DNA of 64,000 nt from Lantana camara (Eukaryota; Streptophyta; Magnoliopsida; Lamiales; Verbenaceae), in NCBI GenBank assembly GCA_037501455.1, contig CM074864.1, forward strand, positions 23,430,001-23,494,000. The letters run 5' to 3'. The notes beneath the pieces were generated by a model. That model worked only from the letters and a program-made list of their open reading frames with translations. It did no database searches and was not told where the DNA came from. Positions 46,765 to 57,309 of this stretch are shown piece after piece (within the stretch, counting starts at the first letter, position 1; every line of letters begins with the position of its first letter). A program made the position numbers and the translations under genes.

Positions 46765-47600
46765 TTATGCGCCGCGGCTGATTTCGGTTCCTCTCCCTCC
46801 AATCTCATCGGTGGCGAGATTTACCCGGCTGACTCCGACAGCCGTTGCCGTGGTGTCTCCGTCGACGATGCCGGCGACGGTTGTCTTCTCTTCACCACTA
46901 TTGACAGTAAGGTTGGCCCTTCTGTTGCCTCCTTTCGCCATCTGTTTTCCGTCTCCATCCGTTTTCCGTACGCCTTCCCACCACTCCGGGTAGCCAATGA
47001 TCTCAAAGCACTGGTCTATTGTTTGCTTGGGCTTCCTATAATGGTCACAGACCAGATCCGACTTGTCTTCACGCTGTGATGACCGGCGGTTGCCGGTTTG
47101 TGTTCGGCCACCGCCTTCTGAGCGTGTTGTCCAACGCCCACTTTTTTCTTTTCTCGCCATGAGTCCGGATCCCGGTTTATGTGGTTCTAAGTTGAGGTGG
47201 ATCTCATCGCCGCTGGCCACCGTCCTTAGGATTTGGAGACGAGCGGCTTCGCATCGTACGGTGGCGTAGGCTGCCTCTATGGATGGCTTTGGGTCCTGCT
47301 TTAGGATGTCTCTCCGGATAACATCATTTTTTGTCTATACCAGTAAAGAATCGGTACAGCCGTTGTTCGTGGGTGATTTTGTTGAAGGTAGTTATATATT
47401 CGACACACTTCATTGGATTTGGTTGTTTTCTGTCAATGGCCATCCAAATCGCCTGGAGTTTAGCCCAGAAATCTTCCAAAGTCTCATGTCCCTGTTTCTG
47501 GGTATTTGCCCTTTGACGCAGATCGAACAGTTGAAGTGGATCTCCTCCACTCCCGTAAGTGGTCGCGAGACCCTCCCACAGCACTCTTGCCGTCGGATAT
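46765..47600 (-). pseudogene. C2 gag, zinc knuckle damaged, cut by G3
   Basis: The segment 47600-47324 carries a UBN2-type gag part (WEGLATTYGS, TLEDFWAKLQAIW, YITTFNKI). The segment 47220-46765 carries the C-terminal part with CDHYRKPKQTIDQCFEIIGY. Copia relatives have C-x2-C-x4-H-x4-C here; in this copy the second Cys is Tyr and the His is Gln. The two parts are in different frames. G3 begins at 47601 and removes the start of gag from view. Confidence 0.85.
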
Positions 47601-48132
47601 TGTAACGCCCCCACCCGTACTGGAACATGAGGAGAGCTGCGTCTCAAACCCCGCACTGAAGCACCTCTCAAGTAATGGCGTGAGCCATCACTCAAGAAAT
47701 ACTCCAGCGAACGGCTGTCTATCTCAAAACTATACATGTATAACGACGTGGCTATGCAGAGGAAAATCAGAGTATTTTAAAACTTTTCAAAACATGTGCG
47801 TGATGGCATGTAACAAGCAAGAACATATTGATCGTGTAAGAGAGACTCGGCATATCAGAACATATAACAAATTCACATATAAGTACCGATATAGCAGAGT
47901 TCATAATATCGGTAACAGAGTAGCAGGAAGAGTATAACAAAGATACTCAAGTATTCAGAAACATAAAGTGATGCAGCCATAAAACATAAGCAGGACACAA
48001 AAGAGAAATAATACTAGTCCTGACTGAAACAAAAATGACAATCTAGAGCTTAAAGATACCTCTAGACTGCGGCTGCAAGACCTGAAACCATGAGGCAAGA
48101 AAACGGGAGAGGTATTAGTTAAAAGGACTAAG
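47601..48132 (-). mobile_element. G3: 3' end of a G2-family LTR
   Basis: The reverse complement of the last ~532 bp of the G2 LTR (35918 back to about 35387), starting TGTAACGCCCCCACCC on the plus strand. The match stops where the LARD LTR begins (GGACTAAG then TGTAGCACCC). It is therefore an interrupted LTR whose remainder should lie to the right of the array. Flanking base block GATAT (47596-47600) is a candidate TSD. Confidence 0.9.
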
Positions 48133-50503
48133 TGTAGCACCCGGGACGATAGGCGCCACATCCCCCGCACTATGAGTCTAGTCCACACATGAAATGGATA
48201 GTCCAAGCATGAACCGGACTCATAGTGAACGGGAGACAAAATAAAAACAACCTTGCTAGGCGGAATCTAACCCCATACCAAATAACTCAAGAAAAACCAA
48301 ATGAGCAATGCGGAAGCAATAACATATAATTCATACTTTTCAACAATTACTAAAAGTCCAACAATTCCAATACATAATTTAAATCCATCATGCATCCTAA
48401 CAACGGGTTCAGCTAAACATGCAACCTGTCCCGAATCAATAATCAACAATGAATCATAGTTAGGACACAGGCCCAATTACATCAGGAGATACAATTATAA
48501 CATATCAATATGAAATGTGACTCGAGTGTACAAGTGTGACTCGATCAAGAATGCAATGACTCGACTCCCGCCTAGCCAAAACCTGCAAGAACTGAGAAGT
48601 GGGAAAGAGGGGTCCGTTTCTAGAAGACTGAGTAAGCAGGAGCTATACATATATATAAAAACATGCACATGCAGGTCACAGATCCCGAGCAAAGTTTTAT
48701 TTAAGATTAGTTCCCACGAGGGCAATAAAAGGACTAAGCAATGCTCGGGTTTTACGACTAATTCATATTAAATTAATTAATTTCATAATTCATACATAAA
48801 CATAATGGCTCGGCGAGTGAGCGTGCATAATCTCCAACCAAACTCTGACCGTGTACGACAAATATCATTAATACATTGAATACGTGATCATGCAATACAT
48901 ATAATATACACAAGTCATATAACATAACATAAGACATAGTCGTTTGGGCAATCCGTGTCTCGGCCTTCCCGCACGGTGCATAACAATCATAACATAATCA
49001 TAATCATAAAATAAGTTCCAACCTTCTTCCTTCGGGTGATGGCCAGGTGATCGGCCCGAACCATCCATGCATGGACCAAAAGGGTTTCATGACTCCCCTA
49101 GTGGCACTCAGCGTCCATTCCTCGCTAACTCCTAACGAGGTCCGTTTACGCTGTTAATATAATTGGAACTAGTGAAAGGGATCACCGTCGGCCCATGCCT
49201 CCCCGGATAGCCTCTAACACCAAGTCCCTGGGCCCCATTGTGCATTCATTCATACATTTCTCGCCAAAACATTTGCTTCATACTTAGGATACATACTATA
49301 AGAAAACATACCTTACCGTGCAACTCGGCGTATGCTATACACGTACCTCTCCGTGTTATCCTAATCCGTAGCTAGCATGAAGACACACGGTTTGGAGCAT
49401 AGCCTCGTTGCAAAACCATTTTAAGCTTATATACACCCATACGTATAATTTCAGAAGAATTTACTCAATGACTCCACTTTGTAAAGATAACATATATATA
49501 CATAAGGTTTTAGGCCAAAACTTGTTACATAAGGGTTATAGTGTAGCGCCTCGATTTTTAGACCGTCAGGTACGCTCAACACGTGTGAGTTTCGAGCGTT
49601 AGGATTTTATTTTATTATTTTCGTTTATTTAATTTAAACGTGTTACATTAATTTCTACAAATTGTGTTCAACATGAATACGTGAAAATATATGAAATATA
49701 TGCCAACTTGGGAATTATGTTATATATTGAATTTAATTGTTACATGAATTAATTGTCCAATTTGTATTAATTGCATAATTATCCTTATTTGCTCATTTCC
49801 TTTTCTTTAAGGACTTAATTGCATGAAAATCTTTTGGACCCAATTGATCATTTTCCAAACTTGATATACTCAATTGCATGACTTATGGAGTTAGAGGATT
49901 TAATCATAAATATTACATATTTTCCCAAATATATCGGTATATGTATCTCTCCCTTGCTCTTCATTTCATTTCATCAAGAATCATCATCCATTCTTTCTCC
50001 TTTTTACCGAGCCAAAAACATCAAGAAAGGGAGAGGAGATTCCATTAAATTCATCAAGTTTTCCATGAAATTCCATGTTTTGGGAGCTCAATCATCTAGT
50101 TGCATCATCTTCTTCCTTCTTTTTCATATTCAAGGTATATATGAGCATATATATGATTCTTGATAATTATGCATGAAGCTAGGGTTAGTGTTTAAGCTTG
50201 CTAACTTGATTATTTGATGTTAGGAGTATGATTTCATGCTTTTAACTTGGAATTATGTTTGAATTCTTGAAGAATTTGAAGTTATATGCTAAACTCAATG
50301 ATGAGCTTGAAGTGGGTAGTTGTGATGATTAAAGCATGGATTATGTGTTTATATTGTGTTTTATTACATTTTAAGCATGTATATATGTTTCCTCCTATGA
50401 ATTATAGTGTTTGGGAATTGAATTATGAGTGTTTGTGGAGATTGGGTGTTTATTTCGTGCTTGCTCTGTTCTTCTCCCCTGTTTTCTAAACCTTCTGCGT
50501 AAC

Positions 50504-50707
50504 GGGAACGGCCTTTCCCCGTTCCCTTTGCAACCGGGGAACGGCCGTTCCCATTTATTTGAAAGATGTGCTTGGCGGCGAGGACGGGAACGACCGTTCC
50601 CACTTTGGCTTACGAGCCGGAACGGCCGTTCCCATCTTCGGGGAGCATTTTGGGACTGGGGAACGGCCCTTCCCATTTTTGTACTAAAGCCTGGAACGGC
50701 CGTTCCC
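50504..50707. repeat. Six GGGAACGGCCGTTCCC palindromes in S2
   Basis: Copies at 50504-50519, 50537-50552 (perfect), 50586-50601, 50619-50633 (perfect), 50659-50674 and 50693-50707 (perfect). The count of six equals that in S1 although flanking sequence has diverged. Confidence 0.88.
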
Positions 50708-51207
50708 AAGCCTCTGGCAGTGCAGAAACTTTCTGCATAAAATTACAGTTTTAGCCCCCCATTCCAATGGCTTATTTGACCCCAAATTGCTATTATATGA
50801 TTGATTATATGTCGAAACAACATGTTAGCATGCTACATTGTGTATTGCTCGATGTCTCGTGTATGATCATGCCGTGCGTCATTATAGGGAATAATATGCT
50901 TGAATTGTGGTCTCATGCACATGTATTGTCCCGTTTCTTATCCAGTTATTCTCCAGGGTGGAGATTGTCGAGCATGAGCACATTCACGCATTCACGAGTC
51001 GTGTGTCGCCTGTCAGGTGAGGTTTAGTTTCTAGTTATATAGAACCCGTAAAACCTTTATGTGATATTTCGGCCAAAAGGTATTTATAGTTATAGTCTCA
51101 TGAAAGCACTTATCATTTCAAGTATGTTATTGTTCATGAATTAAGCAAGTAGGTTATGTTAGTGTTCACGAATCAAGCATGCCATGTTCATGAAAGCAAG
51201 TACGTGC

Positions 51208-51510
51208 GTTCTCCTGGCCAGGCTCTCCTTAGTGAGGGTGCTGGGCTGGTCTTCGGGCTGGTGGTTGTCCGTCCAACCACAGTAAGAACAATACCCTATC
51301 GTGTACGTGTGTTCTCTTAGCCAGGTCCTCCTTAGTGAGGGCACTGGGCTGGTCTTCAGGCTGGTGGTTGTCCGTCCAACCACAAGAAGAACAAAGCCTT
51401 ATCGTGTAAATGAATTCTCCTGGCCAGGTTCTCCTTAGTGAGGGCGCTGGATTGGTCTTAGAGCTGGTGGTTGTCCGTCCGACCACAGGAGGAACAAACC
51501 CTATCGTGTT
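51208..51510 (+). repeat. Three tandem ~103-bp repeats in S2
   Basis: Units begin at about 51211, 51314 and 51417 with CTCYTRGCCAGG and end with CCTATCGTGT. Each holds GGTGGTTGTCCGTCC(A/G)ACCAC, which can pair internally. S1 lacks this array. Confidence 0.85.
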
Positions 51511-53091
51511 ACAAGCAAGCCATGTATTGATTGCATGATTTCCATTCCATGATTGTGCTAATTGATTACAATATCGCACGATTGCACGATAATTGAATTG
51601 CATGATCACCTAATGATTAACAAGCAAGCAAGCATGTTCATCGATTGCATGAAAGAACAAGTATTTAATATTGATAGTTGTATTCTCGGGCGAAGCTATA
51701 TTATGATTGAACTTCTATATTTATATTTTATAAATCTTTACCCGAGAATATGACTTGCATGTTATCTGCGCTAATATGTATATAAACCCCTCACTCGGTC
51801 TTCACAGACTGACGCCTCCACCTTTCAGGTTATTGTAGGTGCGTGCTAGGCGGGAAGTGAGTCGAGTCCAGTTGTTAGAGTTGCGTCAAACACGGTGCAT
51901 TTATTTGATTGTTTATTTATTGCCCGAGAAAATCATGTTTACAGTTATATGTTATTTATTTTAAGGAGATGATAATGTATTGATATGTAGGTTAGAATAT
52001 ATTTTATTTGGTAAATGGAAAATGTCATGCCCTGATAAATGGAAATATTTGATAGTGATTGGTTTATGCTTCCGCTTTATTATGTCGCATGTTCGAGTAT
52101 CCCGCCTAGCTTGTCGTGTATTGCATTGTCACCCGTTCGCTATAGGTTGGTTCATGTACGGATTGGCCGTTTAGTATGTGGATTGACCTGTAGTGCGGGG
52201 GTGTGGTACCTCCACGTGTTAAGGGGTGCTACATATAGGGTTTTATACATAACTAGAACGAAAACACCCTCACCTGGAAGATGACGATACAAGGATACAA
52301 GCTAGGCTGTGAGCCTATCGATCACGATATCTCCACCCTGGAGATGAACTGTACAAGAGAAAGACATAATGTGTACTCGTGAGAAACGACTCAATATGAA
52401 ACCAATTAGGACACACGGCACTAACATGAGGTGTTCGTGAAATGCTATGTCATGTTTCAATATACAATCGATCATAAGATGTCATGAGTTGATGTGATTC
52501 ATGTTCATACACAGCAATAAAGCCATTTAGACACATACATGTTTTAATCATTCAATTCATAATATATTACAATACATGTTAACAATGCATAAGGATCAAT
52601 TAGGCATGTATATAATGCATATAAGTCACATAAGGGGTCAAGGAAGTGCAAGAAAGGCGATAGAACGAGTTTTGGCAAAGTTTAGCAAAAGTTAGGAAAA
52701 GTTGACAATTTTCGGAAATGCGCAAGCTGTAGAAAAAGGGGTATATCTTGAGTTTGAGAAGTTGGAATTAAGTTTTATTGTTGGAGGTGAAACTAGACAC
52801 ATAGATGTTTTCAAGGATATGTGGCACGAATCATGATCCAAAGCGAGGTGAAAATGGCGTAGGTTTGAAGTTTGGGCCAATGCAGAAGTTTGGTGAAGTG
52901 GCGACACAATTTTCAAACAATCATAACTCACAATTGAATAAATATATCGGGTTGATTCCAATTGGAGGATGTTCTAGACTTCATGGGGTTTCCGTGAGTT
53001 TAAAAATCAGGTCAATCTGAGTTCGTATGAGGGTAAACGGGACAAAACAATCTCAGTCAGAAAATAGGAGAGGATCCAAAGTTTCTGCCTC

Positions 53092-53144
53092 AAATCCACC
53101 CCCGTGGATTTTTCCAAAAGGAAAAATCCACCCTCGCGGATTTA
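53092..53144. repeat. Palindromic pair AAATCCACC...GGATTT, LARD LTR 1
   Basis: AAATCCACCCCCGTGGATTT and AAATCCACCCTCGCGGATTT are separated by a TTTTTCC/GGAAAAA inverted repeat. LTR 2 keeps one copy only (59568-59587); the loss is about 33 bp. Confidence 0.8.
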
Positions 53145-54339
53145 GGTCAGTGGCGAAAAACACACAATAAGCAGGGAAAAACTCATGCTAGACCATATAA
53201 ACATCAAATTAACACACATAGGTAAGTTAAGGTAGCAAGAATTCATGCATTTCAAGCCAATGAATGGTCCAAAGTTGCAACAACTCATGCTAGGAAAGAA
53301 GAAAGAACAAGTTCATGCAAAACCTCCAAATTTTATAAATGGTTAAGTCGTGATTCTTCAATTAACACTCAAAGCAAGTTCATATATATCATAAATGACA
53401 TCTTAGGAGCAATATACATACTTTATATTAAAAGATTACTCAAGGAAGCAAGCTAGAATACATCAATTTCCCCAAACCCTCACTATTCATCCTGTATGCC
53501 ATTTCTAACCCAAAGCTTGGAGAAATCATGCAAACCTTAACTCAAAATGACTACAAGGAGATGTACATCACAAATATGGTCTTACCTTTCAATTTGGAGT
53601 AGAAATGGTGGAGGTATGAGCTCAAATACCCCAAGGTTTGAATAGTTCCTTCTTCTTTCCCCTTTTCTCTTCTTTCTCCCTCTTTCTTTCTCTTTTGGCT
53701 GAGTTTGGTGAGTGAGAGGGGGTTTGGTTCGGTGGGGGGCTGATATGGGGGGAGAGAGAGTGTGCAAGTGGGTATAGGTCAATGGTTAGGGTCTAGGTAC
53801 GTTAGGAGAGGTCCGCGAACGTGAAATAGCTATTATTTGTCATTTTTTGCGCAATGGGCTTGTTTTGGTTAAAATTTGGCAAACCAAATAATCTTAGAAA
53901 AATATGAGGCTTGTCCCATTGTCTCCAATTCATCGATCCGGATCCAATGGAGGTGACGGAACTCGATTCCGAGTTCCCGATCTCAAGATATGCCGCCCGG
54001 AACACAAGCTGCACTAAATGCTCTTTAGCCCCCTTTTTGGTTCCGATCACACAAAAGAATCCAAAACTCACACATACGAGAATAAAATCATACAACGAGC
54101 ATATAAAAATAATCATAAGTCACATAATTCACTCATGCTAAGTTTCCATGAAAAACAGAATTCGAATCAAATAGAAACGGTATCAAACATAAACACACAT
54201 GCTCAAACGTCTCAAGAATTCACAATCAATTAATAAAATCAATAAAAGAAATAATATTGAAGCATATATCATTAATTAAATTGTGCACATTGGTAACAAA
54301 TACGTCATGCTCAAACTTCTGAAAAACTGGGGCGTTACA

Positions 54340-54352
54340 ACCTCACCCCCCT
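54340..54352 (-). promoter_or_regulatory. LARD polypurine tract (copy 1)
   Basis: The minus strand reads AGGGGGGGTGAGGT directly before the LTR start. The preceding bases GAGGACGGATTCTTTT resemble the same place in G1. Confidence 0.75.
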
Positions 54353-54417
54353 AAAAAGAATCCGTCCTCGGATTCACTACAACCTATGCAAACAAAGAGT
54401 GAACTCCGTCCCTCGAA

Positions 54418-54641
54418 AACAACAAAGAGAGAGCCCCGTCTCTGAAACAACAAGGAGAGAACCCCATCCCTCAAACAACAAAGAGAGAGTCCCGTCTCTG
54501 AAACAACAAGGAGAGAACCCCATCTCTCAAACAACAAAGAGAGAGCCCCGTCACTAAAACAACAAGGAGAGAACCCCGCCTCTCAAACAACAAAGAGAGA
54601 GCCCCGTCTCTCAAACAACAAGGAGAGAACCCCGTCTCTCA
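54418..54641. repeat. Alternating 28-bp minisatellite, 8 units
   Basis: Two unit types alternate: AACAACAAAGAGAGAGCCCC... and AACAACAAGGAGAGAACCCC..., each ending GTCTCTSA or similar, giving a 56-bp higher-order period. A degenerate unit precedes at about 54390. Internal region 2 has six units. Confidence 0.88.
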
Positions 54642-57290
54642 AACAACAAAGCAAGGAAGTCTCCAATACTCTCGAGCCAGACAACCCATACAGAAACATC
54701 AAGGAGCAAACATCAAAGATGAGGCAACAGAATCAATTACAACAGTTGAAATCATGTAAGACACAAAAGACAAAGCAATATATATAAAGTAAGCACATAA
54801 GTCATTAATCATGCAAAGCAATTATCACGACAGGAAAACAAGGTACACGTCATCAAAATTATTTGAATTACAATTGCATGTATGCATATGCCATGAATGT
54901 TTCTTAAACCGTTCACCGAAGCAATGAGGTTGAAAGTTGATAATTCATAATGCGGTAGGAGGCTCCGATTTGGCTCTTGATTAATTGTTGGAATTCCGTT
55001 TGCTCGTAGTATTAAGCTTTGAAATCCTCGGCGTGTTGACATCGTAACAACTACCCCATTCCCATTCCATAGAAAGTCCTTATCCACAAATCATACTCGA
55101 ACTTTTCTCAAATTCTCGAATTTATTCTCTCGCCGAAATAGCATCCTCAACTTGCCTCGGAAAACATTTGAAAAGTCGGTAACCCATCTTGATTAAATCA
55201 TAGTATCCCTTCCCATAACCAATTATATTAATCCTCACTAAATCAATCACCAATTATAGTGATTGGATCGATTCCTGTTATTCACTACCTTTCTTAACCC
55301 CTCGTCTTTAAGTCAGGGAACACGGTAATCCAATTATAATCCATTCCGCGATTAACCTCACAGTTTCTATCACTTAAATTTTGACATGGTAGCAAGTGCT
55401 AATCCTTCATATGAATCCTTCCTCATCTCGTGCCATGGTAATTCTTCCTTCTCTTAGAACGGTAGTGATACATCCAGTTTTGATTCATTTACTCTTTTAC
55501 ACTTAGTCCACACAATTTCACTCTCTCTACTTCCCGATTTCCCTCAACTTAATATCCTTGGAAGTCTTCATAGAAGAATGACCGACAACTCGGTGAAGTT
55601 TGTATGTCGTGTTATCCACATTCCTTCAATACTTAGTGATGTCTTTTGCTATTCTCTTGAATTACTTCCTCTTCGATCTTTATACGTACATTTTATCTCT
55701 TTTCCTTTTATTCACCCCTGGAATTCTTTTGTTGAGGACTTAGTTAACTTAGGAGTGGTTACCATCATCTTCAAGCATGACGATTCGATTGAGTTTTCCT
55801 TTTTCCCGAAGCTATTCTCAGAATCCCATAGAAATTCCCTGATAATATCATCATTTTCAGTATCTGTATCCCATATACACGACTGGTCCAAGAACCTATT
55901 TGTAAAGATGCGTTCGGTTCCGGCTCCTTTAATTCCCTAGGGTCCAATTCAAGTCCTTCCATAATTGCTCCCTACTATTCCTTTCTCCTTAACTTCTTTT
56001 GAGTCATCATGGAAAATCAACCAGTACATAGTTAGATCTTAATTTGTTGGTTATCATCTGAGCTCCTCCAACACTCGATCGAAATTATTCTCTAGGGGCG
56101 CCATCACGAATTGTGCCAATCTGATTCGGTTCCTTTTCTTTTGAGTTGACATAATGGTACCGCGGAAGCTCCTCTATAATTCCACCATCTTCAGAGTATG
56201 ATACCCGATTCTATAGAAAACCCACTATTTCAAACTCTATCCACATTCATTTCGCCGAACATCCTAATCTCCTTCAACTGAGTAACTCTAGCTAAGAAAT
56301 GGTTCGGTGAGTTACTCACATGAAATCAAGACGTTTAAATTGGAATAATATCCACTCTCTTTGATCCCCAACTTCTATCTTTCCGGATCTTCTTGCAATC
56401 CGGAACTCTCCTCTCTTTTCTCATTTGATTCTAATAATTCCAAATCCGTTCCAACCCTTAATCTCTAAAATTGAACTTTCATTTCCAGCATCTCCCTATC
56501 ACCCAAAAAATTTCCTTTTTAACCCGCTTCGGTAGAGCTTCGGTAAGGATTCGGTTGAATTAATAGTTGAGGCATTACATTGAGAGAGTATCCTAACAAG
56601 TAAACATTCAAACAGTACATATTGGGTTAGAATGTTCAATGCGTGCAGCACATATTTCAACCAAGGAGATGCAACATCCAATCATTGATTACAATATTAA
56701 AACACATAGGTAGGAATTTAAATAAGTAAATTACAACGTATGATGCACGTGCTATGAATGCATTGAACCTGTCACCATCATGATGGATTTTAGTACGATA
56801 TCTCGTCCCTTGATTCCAATCCACGTGCATATTCAATCATTGATGATGTTTCCTATTACCTTCCTCTCATGATATCGAGCCATGATATGAAATTCCATTT
56901 GGCAAGCCGCGAAAATTAAACACTAGCCTTCAATTCCCTTTTTGCTCCCACAATCCCACCGTCGATCTAGTAGAAGTAACTTGTAGTTGAAATAGGTTGT
57001 AGCTTGATTGACATGATTACAATCTATAATCAAAATTCAACTCAAATATATATATATGTCGGTTAGGATATGCTTATGGCACATAGTTGAATCAATGAAA
57101 GCACACTAAACGCAAAATGCAATACCAAAATAATGAGATTAAAATTAAGTTATGTATATCGAATAATCTCAACAATTAGCAGCAAATAACAATAAAAGCC
57201 AATGCAATGCATACGTTGACAAGTTGTTCCTATGCCGCACGACCTAAACTGACTCAATCACGACACTAGAACACCGGTTTTGCAACCGGG

Positions 57291-57301
57291 CTCTGATACC
57301 T
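57291..57301 (-). promoter_or_regulatory. LARD primer-binding site (copy 1)
   Basis: The minus strand reads AGGTATCAGAG, one base off the tRNA-Met type, 8 bases inside the LTR as in G1 and G2. CCCGGTTGCAAAACCGG follows, as in G1. The second copy is next to 63699. Confidence 0.75.
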
Positions 57302-57309
57302 CTTAAGGA

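Larger units (their letters stand above)
43184..47600 (-). mobile_element. C2: Ty1-copia element with short LTR, gag interrupted
   Basis: The minus-strand order is gag, protease, integrase, RT, RNase H, PPT, 3' LTR. The 5' end is missing because G3 starts inside gag at 47601; the rest should lie beyond the LARD array. The 195-bp LTR is typical of short-LTR copia lineages (Ale or Ivana type), which I do not separate. It has stops and frameshifts throughout. Confidence 0.9.
49542..52233 (+). mobile_element. S2: solo LTR (2692 bp) with TSD TATAG
   Basis: Termini TGTAGC and GCTACA form a perfect inverted pair, flanked by TATAG at 49537-49541 and 52234-52238. No internal region, PBS or PPT is present, so this is a solo LTR left by LTR-LTR recombination. 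LTR 2 of the LARD has the unoccupied site at 58711-58715. It is related to S1 over the palindrome cluster and the 3' end. It contains a 3 x 103-bp tandem repeat. Confidence 0.96.
48133..54339 (-). mobile_element. LARD LTR 1 (interrupted by S2)
   Basis: 3510 bp of LTR plus S2 and its TSD. It contains a possible minus-strand TATA near 48651-48660 and the AAATCCACC...GGATTT palindromes at 53092-53144. Its U5 end and U3 start match G1 modules. No genes; small ORFs recur in LTR 2 because the copies are recent. Confidence 0.9.
54340..57309 (-). mobile_element. LARD internal region 1 (non-coding)
   Basis: 2970 bp with no gag, protease, RT, RNase H or integrase motif in any frame. The 3' side holds the 28-bp minisatellite (54418-54641). 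The 5' side holds the PBS and a leader resembling G1. The 120-codon ORF at 55578 (plus strand, antisense to the element) is open in both copies but resembles nothing I know. Confidence 0.85.

Noticed and set aside
51229..51609. Minus-strand ORF with repeated GRTTTS-type peptide
   Set aside because: It translates the 103-bp tandem repeats of S2; no start context or domain.
54418..54641. 28-bp repeats considered as a CRISPR array
   Set aside because: Units are head to tail without unique spacers, in a plant retroelement; this is a minisatellite.
55578..55940. 120-codon ORF in LARD internal region 1, open again at 61967-62329 with one visible residue change
   Set aside because: The two regions are recent duplicates, so conservation is not evidence of selection. 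It is antisense to the element and has no recognisable domain.
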